Origin: Bradyrhizobium sp. cir1
GTDB lineage: Bacteria; Pseudomonadota; Alphaproteobacteria; Rhizobiales; Xanthobacteraceae
Length of the DNA stretch: 64,000 bases
Direction of reading: 5' to 3'
NCBI RefSeq assembly: GCF_014198245.1
Contig: NZ_JACIHE010000001.1
Span: forward strand, 248,001-312,000
Shown here: piece by piece, positions 26,080 through 33,217 of the stretch
How positions within the stretch are numbered: position 1 is the first letter of the stretch
Layout of the letters: each line of letters begins with the position of its first letter
Notes under the pieces: generated by a model
Databases searched by the model: none
What the model was told of the DNA's origin: nothing
What the model saw: only the letters and a program-made list of their open reading frames with translations
Position numbers and translations under genes: made by a program

Positions 26080-26364
26080 ATGCGAAGCGCTTGGTTTTTT
26101 CTGTTTGTCACACTGATTGCGGGCGCTCCGGCCCACGCCGGCGGGCCGTACCCGGCAGTGCCGCCCGAGATCGGTGTGGCGCCGTTTATTGGCCCGACCT
26201 GGGACGCCTATCGCTGCGCTGAGGGGCTGCCCTACAATTTCTACCACGACGCCTATTATGGCGAGGAGCCGCCAGCGATCTATCGCGGCTATCCCTACAG
26301 GCCGTATTACCGCTACAGCGCCTACCGCAGGCTGCCCCGCAAGTATTTTTGCGTCACGGATTAG
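26080..26364 (+). CDS. Small Tyr/Pro-rich secreted protein
   Basis: A 94-residue protein with a signal peptide (MRSAWFFLFVTLIAGAPAHA). The mature part is rich in Tyr, Pro and Arg (YNFYHDAYYGEEPPAIYRGY, YPYRPYYRYSAYRR) and has two Cys. I chose ATG 26080 for the signal peptide. Proteins of this type are common and unstudied in Bradyrhizobium. A terminator follows at 26415-26443. Confidence 0.7.
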   Translation: MRSAWFFLFVTLIAGAPAHAGGPYPAVPPEIGVAPFIGPTWDAYRCAEGLPYNFYHDAYYGEEPPAIYRGYPYRPYYRYSAYRRLPRKYFCVTD

Positions 26365-26414
26365 CGTTGCCGGGCGGCCACGGTCGGACGGCAAATGCTG
26401 TCATGCAGCCTGTG

Positions 26415-26443
26415 GCCGCTGGCGTAACTGCCAGCGGCTTTTT
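26415..26443 (+). terminator. Intrinsic terminator after the Tyr/Pro-rich secreted protein
   Basis: The stem GCCGCTGGC (26415-26423) and GCCAGCGGC (26430-26438) with a 6-base loop is followed by TTTTT on the plus strand, about 50 bases past the stop at 26364. Confidence 0.85.
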
Positions 26444-26599
26444 CATGCCGTGCCTCAAGAAATCATCTGACGGTAATACGTTCTCAACCAGCTTGTCGTA
26501 TCGACGAATCCGTCGCGGATTTGTATTGCGTACCGCGACACCGAAAATGTCCCGCCGGCGTGGGTGCGCCGCGCAGGGCTTTTCGCCGGGACCGATTTC

Positions 26600-26818
26600 A
26601 TGCCGAGCGCGATTGAGCAGATCGTGGACGCCTATGTGCGTCTGAAGAACCGTCGCGGCCTCGATCAGCTGATGATGCACAGGCAGCGGCTCGCGGTCGA
26701 TCTGAAGTGCAGGTCCGGCTATGATTTCAGCCTGCCGATCGGCCAGATCGACGAGGAGATCGCGATCATCGAGGCGGGCCTCAGCCGGCTGAAGGCGGCG
26801 AATTCCACGGCGGTCTGA
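26600..26818 (+). CDS. Small helical protein of unknown function
   Basis: A 72-residue predicted all-helical protein (MPSAIEQIVDAYVRLKNRRG, LDQLMMHRQRLAVDLK, IGQIDEEIAIIEAGLSRLK) with no signal peptide. It resembles short cytoplasmic proteins annotated as hypothetical in Bradyrhizobium. ATG 26600 is the first reasonable start; a frame open 12 codons upstream also exists. It lies 18 bases before the Cys/Tyr-rich gene. Confidence 0.65.
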   Translation: MPSAIEQIVDAYVRLKNRRGLDQLMMHRQRLAVDLKCRSGYDFSLPIGQIDEEIAIIEAGLSRLKAANSTAV

Positions 26819-26836
26819 ACCAGCCGCCCGGCGCCC

Positions 26837-27124
26837 ATGGTGGAACAGGTTCAGTTCCGAGGTGGTCCAGGTGGGCAATGTCCGGACGGCTATGATTTCA
26901 ACCACTCGAACGGCCGCTGCTATCCGAACGATTATCACGCGCCCGGTTACTACACGGCCCCCCAGCCGACCTACCGAGGGCGGGGCTACTATCGAGGCGA
27001 CTACGACGGTCCCGAGTACTATGGACGCCGTGGCGGCCTCTGTCCGGATGGCTACGACTACAACTATGCGAGCGGACAGTGCTTTCCGAACCGCGCCCGC
27101 ACGCCTGGCACGTACGGGCGCTAG
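26837..27124 (+). CDS. Tyr/Gly-rich protein with two CPDGYD repeats
   Basis: A 95-residue protein with two copies of a motif: QCPDGYDFNHSNGRCYPN (14-31) and LCPDGYDYNYASGQCFPN (68-85), separated by a Tyr/Gly-rich linker (APGYYTAPQPTYRGRGYY). Each repeat has two Cys that may pair, like a small knotted loop. I see no convincing signal peptide from this start; a longer N-terminus is not available because of the upstream gene. The function is unknown. Confidence 0.6.
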   Translation: MVEQVQFRGGPGGQCPDGYDFNHSNGRCYPNDYHAPGYYTAPQPTYRGRGYYRGDYDGPEYYGRRGGLCPDGYDYNYASGQCFPNRARTPGTYGR

Positions 27125-27185
27125 TGTGCCTGCGGCGCGATGAGACTTGGATGAGTCGTCATCGCGCTTTGCCAGGCCGCCCCGT

Positions 27186-27488
27186 TTAGGAGCGCTTCCC
27201 GCCGTCGATCACCGTGAACAGCGGTCGGGCCTTGGTCGGCTCGACCAGCAGTTCGTCGACCATGGCACTCGCGGCCTCGACATATTTCCGCGTGGGCTTG
27301 TCCAGCGGCCGTTGGGCCTCGTCGTCAAGCGCGACCTTGGCGGCCTCGACCAGCTTGCGCATGCGCTCGGCATGGTCGTCGCCTGCGGTCAGCGTTGCGC
27401 GCGCCAGCGAGCGCAACACGAACAGCTCGCCCTCGAGGCGGAGCAGGCGGTCGTTGAGACGGGCGAGGATGGCGTTGAGGTCGGCCAT
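27186..27488 (-). CDS. Small coiled-coil protein of unknown function
   Basis: A 100-residue helical protein. The N-terminal half is a heptad-like coiled coil (ILARLNDRLLRLEGELFVLRS), followed by a charged helical part and VDELLVEPTKARPLF. I chose ATG 27488; another ATG at 27515 is in frame. The function is unknown; it could be a dimeric scaffold or regulator. Confidence 0.6.
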   Translation of the reverse strand: MADLNAILARLNDRLLRLEGELFVLRSLARATLTAGDDHAERMRKLVEAAKVALDDEAQRPLDKPTRKYVEAASAMVDELLVEPTKARPLFTVIDGGKRS

Positions 27489-27687
27489 GTCATGAGTTCG
27501 GTGCAGAGGATCCATCCCGATCTAACGGCGATCGGTGAACGGAGTGCAAACGGCATCGGCGCAATTGGGCTGATCGTCCGCGCGTCGCGGTGCCGCCGTT
27601 GTGACCGGTTGTGACGTCGCGTATGCGTGGGCGCGGCATGGTTCCCGCACCACGTATCAGCCTGGGTGGACGTTTGGAGCCCATGCG

Positions 27688-27900
27688 ATGCGGTTTATCC
27701 CGATTGTGATCCTCTTGATGTCGGCATGCTCGGCTGCCGCCGCCGCGCCGGCGCGCCACGCCCGCCCGCACCACCCCGTTGTCGTCCGTCCGGCCGAGGA
27801 CGCGCCGGTGCCGCCCGGCTGGTACAAATTTCCCGGGTGGCCGCCGATCCCGCCGTCGGAGAACAGGAATCTCGATCCCTCCAATTTCGGCGGAGGCTGA
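27688..27900 (+). CDS. Small His/Pro-rich secreted protein
   Basis: A 70-residue protein with a signal peptide (MRFIPIVILLMSACSAAAAA) and a short mature part rich in His and Pro (PARHARPHHPVVVRPAEDAP, VPPGWYKFPGWPPIPPS). It is similar in size and in its HH..PGW pattern to the protein at 38159-38380. It is convergent with the acetoacetyl-CoA synthetase gene, six bases from its stop. Confidence 0.6.
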   Translation: MRFIPIVILLMSACSAAAAAPARHARPHHPVVVRPAEDAPVPPGWYKFPGWPPIPPSENRNLDPSNFGGG

Positions 27901-27906
27901 TCGAAA

Positions 27907-29955
27907 TTACGCAGCGCTTCGCGCCAGATAGTCGCGCGCGAAGGCGAGGTACCAGTCGAGGCAGGCGGGGTTGGCCATCGCCTCCTTGTTGATGACCTTC
28001 TCGACGGGCTGGCCGAGCAACAGCTTCTTGATCGGCAGCTCCTGCTTCTTGCCCGACAGCGTGCGCGGGATCTCGGCGACTGCGAAGATCTCGTTCGGCA
28101 GGAAGCGGCGTGACAGGCCGGCCTCGATCGCCTTGTTGATCTTCGCCTGCATCGCGGCGTCGAAGGCTGTGCCCTCGCGCAGCACCACGAACAACGGCAT
28201 GTAGCTGTCGCGGCCGAGATATTCGAGGTCGACGACGAGGCTATCGAGCACCTCCGGCAGCGCCTCGATCGCGGAATAGAGCTCGCTCGTGCCCATGCGC
28301 AGGCCGTGCCGGTTGATGGTGGCATCGCTGCGGCCATAGATGATGCAGGAACCGTCGGGATTGACCTTGAGCCAGTCGCCGTGCCGCCACACCGGCCCGC
28401 GGCCGCTGCCGTCGAAATTGTCCGGATAGGTCTCGAAATAGCTGGCGCGATAGCGCGCACCGTCCTTGTCGTTCCAGAAATACAGCGGCATCGACGGCAT
28501 CGGCTCGGTGCAGACGAGCTCGCCGACCTCGTCCGTGACGGCGCGCCCCTGTTCGCTGAAGGCTTCGACGGCCGCACCGAGCAGGCGGCACTGCATCGCG
28601 CCCGGCGTCTGCGGCAGCTCGCGGTTGCCCCCAATGAAGGCGCCGGCGAAATCGGTGCCGCCTGAGATGTTCGCCCACCAGATGTCGGCCTGCGCCTTGC
28701 TGCCGTTGGTCTTCGACAGCGCCGCAAAGCGCGCGTTGAACCAGGCTTGTGTGTCGGCGCTGAGCGGCGAGCCGGTCGAGCCGAGGCAGCGTAGCCGCGA
28801 CAGATCGCCGGCGGCGGCAAGGTCGATCTCGGCCTTGGCGCAGTTGGCGAAGAACGCCGCGCCGGCGCCGAAGAAGGTCGCTTTCGACTGCGCCACGAAG
28901 CGCCACAACGTGGTCCAGTCCGGCTTGTCTTTTGCGCCGCCGGGGCTGCCGTCGAAGATGCAGCAGGTGGTGCCGCTGAGCAGGCCGCCGACCTGGCTGT
29001 TCCACATGATCCAGCCGGTCGAAGAGTACCAGTGGTAGCGCTCGCCGAACGAGTTCTGGTGATAGGAGCAGCCGATGTCGTTGTGCAGCCCGAGCAGCGC
29101 CAGCACCACGATGACGATGCCGCCATGGCCGTGCACGATCGGTTTCGGCAGGCCGGTGGTGCCGCTGGAATAGACGATCCAGAGCGGATGATCGAACGGC
29201 AGCCACATCGGCTCGAACGCGTCGATCGCGGCACCAGTGCTTGCGAGGATATCGGAGAGCAGGGCGTCCGGCGCGGCAGGCGCGCCGGCCTCGCTATGCA
29301 GGATAACGTGTTCGACGGTGGGGAGCGATCGTCGGAGTTCGGCCAGCACATCGTGCCGGTCATGGCGCCGGCCGGCATAGGTGACGGCGTCGCTGGCGAT
29401 CAGCACTTTCGGCTCGATCTGCTTGAATCGGTCGATCACGGCGGGCGCGGCCATGTCGGGCGCGCAGACGCTCCAGACCGCGCCGATGCTGGCGCTGGCG
29501 AGAAAACCGATGATGGTCTCGGGGATGTTGGGCAGATAGGCCGCAACGCGATCGCCGGGCTTGACGCCTTTGTCCGTCAGATGCAGCGCGAGCGCGGCGG
29601 CCTTGCGCCGCAGTTCGGGCCAGCTGGTTTCCCGGAGCTTGCCGTCCTCGCCGCTGCTGACGATCGCGGGGAGGCCAGCGGCGTCCGCTGCCTCGACATG
29701 CCGGAATACCTGCCGGGCGTAGTTCACCTGCGCACCCGGAAACCAGACCGCGCCGGGCATCCTGCGCTCACTGATGACGGCCGCAAACGGCGTCGGCGAT
29801 TGCAGATCGTAATAATCCCAGATGCTGCGCCAGAAACCGTCGAGATCGCGCACCGACCATTGCCGCATGTCCTCGTAGCTCGCGAAGGAGAGGCCGCGCT
29901 GCTCGGCCAGCCAGTTGCGGTAGAGGGCGATCTGCGGAACGAAAGGGGCGGTCAT
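27907..29955 (-). CDS. Acetoacetate-CoA ligase (acetoacetyl-CoA synthetase)
   Basis: An adenylate-forming enzyme that activates acetoacetate to acetoacetyl-CoA, often used when poly-hydroxybutyrate or ketone bodies are consumed. The 682-residue protein has the ATP loop YSSGTTGLPKPIVHGHGG, the GSTGSPLS and NISGGTDFAG motifs, and the hinge and C-terminal motifs (IYGRSDATINRHGLRMGTSE, RTLSGKKQELPIKKLL with the catalytic Lys). The MWLPFDHPLWIVYSSGTT block and the N-terminal NWLAEQRGLSF region fit the acetoacetyl group rather than acetyl-CoA synthetase. I chose ATG 29955; another at 29985 adds ten residues. Confidence 0.92.
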   Translation of the reverse strand: MTAPFVPQIALYRNWLAEQRGLSFASYEDMRQWSVRDLDGFWRSIWDYYDLQSPTPFAAVISERRMPGAVWFPGAQVNYARQVFRHVEAADAAGLPAIVSSGEDGKLRETSWPELRRKAAALALHLTDKGVKPGDRVAAYLPNIPETIIGFLASASIGAVWSVCAPDMAAPAVIDRFKQIEPKVLIASDAVTYAGRRHDRHDVLAELRRSLPTVEHVILHSEAGAPAAPDALLSDILASTGAAIDAFEPMWLPFDHPLWIVYSSGTTGLPKPIVHGHGGIVIVVLALLGLHNDIGCSYHQNSFGERYHWYSSTGWIMWNSQVGGLLSGTTCCIFDGSPGGAKDKPDWTTLWRFVAQSKATFFGAGAAFFANCAKAEIDLAAAGDLSRLRCLGSTGSPLSADTQAWFNARFAALSKTNGSKAQADIWWANISGGTDFAGAFIGGNRELPQTPGAMQCRLLGAAVEAFSEQGRAVTDEVGELVCTEPMPSMPLYFWNDKDGARYRASYFETYPDNFDGSGRGPVWRHGDWLKVNPDGSCIIYGRSDATINRHGLRMGTSELYSAIEALPEVLDSLVVDLEYLGRDSYMPLFVVLREGTAFDAAMQAKINKAIEAGLSRRFLPNEIFAVAEIPRTLSGKKQELPIKKLLLGQPVEKVINKEAMANPACLDWYLAFARDYLARSAA

Positions 29956-30050
29956 CGCGTGTCGGATTCGGTTGCGGGGAGGCAAGTGTAGCCCGCGCCG
30001 CGGACTAGCAGAAGCCGCAGTTCGCGCAGACCGCGATGGTCGCCTTCAGC

Positions 30051-30278
30051 CTACCACTCCACGCCCGCCCAGCGGCGTCCGAACACCGGCGGCTTCGTCT
30101 TCACCGCCTGCCAGCCGAAGAAGTGATGCTTGCCGGACCAGCTGTGCACCAGGCTGCTGCAGATGTTGCACCTGAAGTGGCCGACATGCGCCTCCGTGTG
30201 CTCCTCCCGTGTCGCGGTGTAGTTCATGCTGCAACCGGTGCAGGTGAATTCTTCGATCGTCCAGATGCTGTTGGCCAT
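30051..30278 (-). CDS. Small two-zinc-knuckle protein
   Basis: A 75-residue protein with CTGC (13-16) and CNIC (37-40) knuckles separated by a His-rich stretch (HTEAHVGHF), consistent with a zinc ribbon. It ends in WSGKHHFFGWQAVKTKPPVF. The ATG at 30278 is the only start. The function is unknown. Related CxxC-rich small proteins occur at 17938-18156 and 32105-32380 in this window. Confidence 0.65.
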   Translation of the reverse strand: MANSIWTIEEFTCTGCSMNYTATREEHTEAHVGHFRCNICSSLVHSWSGKHHFFGWQAVKTKPPVFGRRWAGVEW

Positions 30279-30478
30279 TGCACGCGCTATTTCCAGGGAC
30301 CTCGCTGCAGGGTAGGAGCGGGCCTTTGCATCGGCGTAAACCGGCCCAGGGAAATCCGGTTAATCGCCGTTAGCCAAATCGCGCCGGGGTCGTCTTGACG
30401 CCCGCCCCGGGGCTGGCAATAACGGCTGCCCGTGCAAGTGCCGGAACCCGCGTCGATGCCGCAAGGAAGGTCGTGCCC

Positions 30479-31570
30479 GTGAAAAGCCTCCGTCAGCTCC
30501 TCACGGGAGAGGACATCATCCAGCTCGTGATCCGGCTCGGCCTGCTCGGCCTGCTGATCATCTGGACCTTCCTGATCATCCGTCCATTCGTGCCGATCCT
30601 GGCCTGGAGCGGCGTGCTCGCGGTGGCGTTCTACCCGGCCTTCAGCTGGGTCGCCAAGATCCTCGGCGGACGCCCCAAGATTGCGGCGGCGATCCTCACC
30701 CTCATCACGCTCGGCATCGTCATCGGCCCCGCGACCTGGCTCGGCATCAGCGCGGTGGACGGTGTGCGCGAGCTGGCGCATCAGCTCGGCACCGGCGACC
30801 TCGCGCTGCAGTCGGCGCCGGAGCAGCTCAAATCGTGGCCGCTGATCGGCCCCTGGCTCTATGAGCTCTGGGACCAGGCCTACACCAACATCCGCGCAGT
30901 GCTGCGCGAGGTGGCGCCCTATCTTCAGCCGCTGGCGGGGCCGCTGCTGTCGCTCGCGGGCGATGCCGGCGTCGGTACGCTCCAGTTTCTCGTGTCGGTG
31001 TTCGTGGCCGGCTTCCTGTTCCCGCATGGGCCGCGGCTGGTTGCGGCCGGCCGCAGCCTCCTGTTCCGCATCGTGCCCGAGCAAAGCGAGCATTTCCTCT
31101 CGCTCGCGGGTGCGACCATCCGCGCCGTGGCGCAAGGCGTGATCGGCGTCGCGATCGTGCAGGCCCTGCTTGCCGGCATCGGCTTCAAGCTTGCGGCGGT
31201 GCCGAGCGCGGGCCTGCTCGCCTTCATCGTGCTGCTGCTCTCGATCGTGCAGATCGGCGCCTTCCTCGTGCTGCTGCCTGTCATCATCTGGATCTGGACC
31301 GCCAAGGACGTCACCACGGCGCTGGTGCTGACGGTGTTTCTGGTCCTGGTCGGCTTCATCGACACCATGCTGAAGCCGCTGGTGATGGGGCGCGGTCTGA
31401 GCACGCCGACCATCGTGATCTTCGTCGGCGTGATCGGCGGCACGCTCGCCCATGGCATCGTCGGCCTGTTCATCGGGCCGATCATCCTGTCGGTGGCCTG
31501 GGAGTTGATGATGGCCTGGATCAGGACGGAGGACCGGGCGGAGGCAGGCGCGAGCGGCAGCGAAGGCTGA
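30479..31570 (+). CDS. AI-2E family (PerM-like) membrane transporter
   Basis: A 363-residue protein of the AI-2 exporter family. It has about eight membrane segments in the family pattern: LVIRLGLLGLLIIWTFLIIR, an amphipathic region with PFVPILAWSGVLAVAFYP, a long loop (VDGVRELAHQLGTGDLALQS), and four C-terminal segments with the GxxxG-rich FVGVIGGTLAHGIVGLFIGP. Members export quorum signals or, in others, act as Na+(Li+)/H+ antiporters. I chose GTG 30479, which has AAGGAAGG eight bases upstream; a TTG at 30395 would add 28 residues of unlikely sequence. Confidence 0.85.
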   Translation: MKSLRQLLTGEDIIQLVIRLGLLGLLIIWTFLIIRPFVPILAWSGVLAVAFYPAFSWVAKILGGRPKIAAAILTLITLGIVIGPATWLGISAVDGVRELAHQLGTGDLALQSAPEQLKSWPLIGPWLYELWDQAYTNIRAVLREVAPYLQPLAGPLLSLAGDAGVGTLQFLVSVFVAGFLFPHGPRLVAAGRSLLFRIVPEQSEHFLSLAGATIRAVAQGVIGVAIVQALLAGIGFKLAAVPSAGLLAFIVLLLSIVQIGAFLVLLPVIIWIWTAKDVTTALVLTVFLVLVGFIDTMLKPLVMGRGLSTPTIVIFVGVIGGTLAHGIVGLFIGPIILSVAWELMMAWIRTEDRAEAGASGSEG

Positions 31571-31653
31571 CACCGCGGCCCGAACGGCGCGATCCTGCGC
31601 TCTCTGGTCGCCCCGGCCTGACGGCCCGCAGCCTGTGAGCAAGACGCGCCCCG

Positions 31654-31679
31654 AACTTGTCTATCCAACTAGACAAGTT
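31654..31679. promoter_or_regulatory. Perfect operator-like inverted repeat before the NUDIX gene
   Basis: AACTTGTCTA (31654-31663) and TAGACAAGTT (31670-31679) are perfect inverted 10-base arms separated by six bases. The half-site TTGTCTA/TAGACAA resembles operators of the GntR/HutC group. It lies about 40 bases before the likely start (31716). No T tract follows, so it is not a terminator. Confidence 0.55.
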
Positions 31680-31715
31680 ACGATCGGGACGATTCTCTTC
31701 TCGACTACGGCAGCA

Positions 31716-32108
31716 ATGGCGAAGTCTTCCAAGCTGGTTGCCGCCAAGCGCGGCAAGGTATTGTTGGTCAGACGCCGGTCGGACGGCCTGTGGATGTTCC
31801 CGGGCGGCCGCAAGCGCGCGCGCGAGTCCGAGAAGGATTGCCTGCGGCGGGAGATCAAGGAGGAGCTGCCCAAGCTGAAGCTCGGCAGGATCAGCCTCTG
31901 GAAGGAAGTGAAGGCCAGGAACAAGCGTTCCGGTCGCAAGATGAGCGATGCGATCTTCATCGCCAAAGGTGCCAAGGGCAGGCTCGCTATCGGCGACAAG
32001 AAGGAGATCGACCGCGCCGCCTGGCAGAAGCCGCGCGGCATCCGCCTGACGCCGACCTCGCGCTACATCCGTGACCGCCTGTTTCCGAGGAAGCGGCGTC
32101 GCAGCTAG
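31716..32108 (+). CDS. NUDIX hydrolase
   Basis: A 130-residue NUDIX protein that would cleave a nucleoside diphosphate linked to another group. The NUDIX box is GRKRARESEKDCLRREIKEE (31-50), matching G-x5-E-x7-R-E-U-x-E-E; the trailing Gly is replaced. I chose ATG 31716 because the region upstream in frame (to GTG 31635) contains a perfect operator-like palindrome and reads as non-coding. The protein ends in a very basic tail (FPRKRRRS). Its substrate is unknown. It overlaps the convergent zinc-ribbon gene by four bases. Confidence 0.82.
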   Translation: MAKSSKLVAAKRGKVLLVRRRSDGLWMFPGGRKRARESEKDCLRREIKEELPKLKLGRISLWKEVKARNKRSGRKMSDAIFIAKGAKGRLAIGDKKEIDRAAWQKPRGIRLTPTSRYIRDRLFPRKRRRS

Positions 32109-32380
32109 TCCTCTCGCCCCGCCGATTGCGTCCGCCCGGCGAACTCCCTCGAGCGCGGCTCCGGTGCGGCGCGCCTCACCGCCTCGGCCTCGCGCAGCTC
32201 CTTGCGGACCTTGCGCGCATTGCGCATCGCGCGCTTGACGAAGGGGTGCTGGGAATCCTCGGCGAAGAACAGCACCACCTCGCAACTCGGACACTGCCTG
32301 GAATAGCCGTCCTGCAACCGCGCGGCGCGATCGCGGAACACGTTCTTGCAGCGCGTGCACTGAATCTGGACGGAGCCCAT
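32105..32380 (-). CDS. Small zinc-ribbon protein with basic tail
   Basis: A 91-residue protein beginning MGSVQIQCTRCKNVFRDRA, with CTRC (8-11) and CPSC (29-32) knuckles forming a zinc ribbon of the type seen in transcription-like or ribosome-associated proteins, then a charged helix (VKRAMRNARKVRKELREAEA) and a low-complexity end. I chose ATG 32380 because it starts just before the first knuckle; 34 more codons upstream are open. The function is unknown. Confidence 0.65.
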   Translation of the reverse strand: MGSVQIQCTRCKNVFRDRAARLQDGYSRQCPSCEVVLFFAEDSQHPFVKRAMRNARKVRKELREAEAVRRAAPEPRSREFAGRTQSAGRED

Positions 32381-32538
32381 GCGCGATCGACAATGACTAA
32401 TGGAAATGCATCGATCAGCTGATCGCAAAGGTCTGAAGAAAGCCTGAAGCCCTTTTGCGAATTCGCCGCCAGCCTGCCGCAAGCCGATGCAGCGGGCGCG
32501 AGCATGTCGGCGATGCTCGCGTCACGCGCGCGGCGAAG

Positions 32539-32778
32539 CTATTGCTTGGCCGCCATCGTCTCCAGGCAATGATTGAGAAAAGCGGTGCGATCTCTCGGCA
32601 GCACCTTCTCGAGATCCGCTTTGAGTGCGCATTCGCGCTGCCGCATCTGCTCGGCGCGGCGCTTCTCGGCGGCTTCGCGGAATTCGGGGGCGACCTTGCT
32701 GGGATCGACCAGCGCCTGTGAGCGGGCGGGTGTAGATGCAAGCAGCGCAATGGCGGCGATGAAAATGAATGGTTTCAA
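32539..32778 (-). CDS. Small secreted protein of unknown function
   Basis: A 79-residue protein with a signal peptide (MKPFIFIAAIALLASTPARS) and a mature charged helical domain (EFREAAEKRRAEQMRQREC) with two Cys. I chose TTG 32778 because GGAGG lies six bases upstream; the ATG eight codons further up (32802) has no such site. The function is unknown. Confidence 0.6.
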   Translation of the reverse strand: MKPFIFIAAIALLASTPARSQALVDPSKVAPEFREAAEKRRAEQMRQRECALKADLEKVLPRDRTAFLNHCLETMAAKQ

Positions 32779-32878
32779 ATGAGCCTCCGTGAAAAGAGGC
32801 ATCCTAGCGCGCGGCGTGCCAAGGCTCAAATCGGAGCCCGCGGTACCCCGTTCCCGCCGCAGCTGCGCTGACAGGGCG

Positions 32879-32894
32879 TGTGAACCGGTTCACA
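32879..32894. promoter_or_regulatory. Perfect 16-bp LacI-type palindrome
   Basis: TGTGAACCGGTTCACA is a perfect palindrome with a central CG, as in operators of LacI/GalR regulators. It lies in the 438-base gap between the secreted-protein gene (ending upstream at 32778) and the Mfd-like gene. The regulator is not in this window. It is read directly; the role is inferred. Confidence 0.55.
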
Positions 32895-32959
32895 GGCGCT
32901 CGACCAATTCGCTGCTATGAAGGCATCATTGCCTGACCAAATCATTTTCCAACGAAACG

Positions 32960-32986
32960 CCCCGGCGTCCAAGCGCCGGGGTTTTT
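32960..32986 (+). terminator. Intrinsic terminator of a possible small RNA
   Basis: The stem CCCCGGCG (32960-32967) / CGCCGGGG (32974-32981) is followed by TTTTT. No plus-strand coding gene precedes it, so it may end a short non-coding RNA starting between the palindrome at 32879 and about 32940. On the minus strand the downstream T tract is poor. The rest of the gap up to 33217 holds nothing I can name. Confidence 0.6.
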
Positions 32987-33217
32987 CGTGCGGGCGATGC
33001 GGTCCTTGATCGCATCAGCCTTTGCCTCAAGTGAGGCACGATCCCCGCCGCGTTGTCAGGTTCGGACGGGCCCGGTTCCCCTCTATGGATGCACGGAGCG
33101 TTGCCACGAGGCGTGCGTTCGCCGTGCAAATCCCATATGCATGGCGGCGCGTCGCCGAATCGACACGAGGGCGGCGCGTGTTCAGTTGCGGTGGTTTACG
33201 ACCAGAAACGGATTCAC

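Noticed and set aside
27657..29378. Alternate frame of more than 500 codons within the acetoacetyl-CoA synthetase region
   Set aside because: It lies on the same strand in a different frame from the gene with clear adenylation motifs. It is Ser/Arg/Pro-rich and lacks motifs.
31635..31715. GTG at 31635 as the start of the NUDIX gene
   Set aside because: The extra 27 codons span a perfect inverted repeat and do not look like NUDIX sequence.
32879..32894. TGTGAACCGGTTCACA as a LexA site
   Set aside because: The alphaproteobacterial SOS box is GAAC-N7-GAAC in direct orientation. This is a perfect palindrome with a central CG and better fits a LacI-type site.
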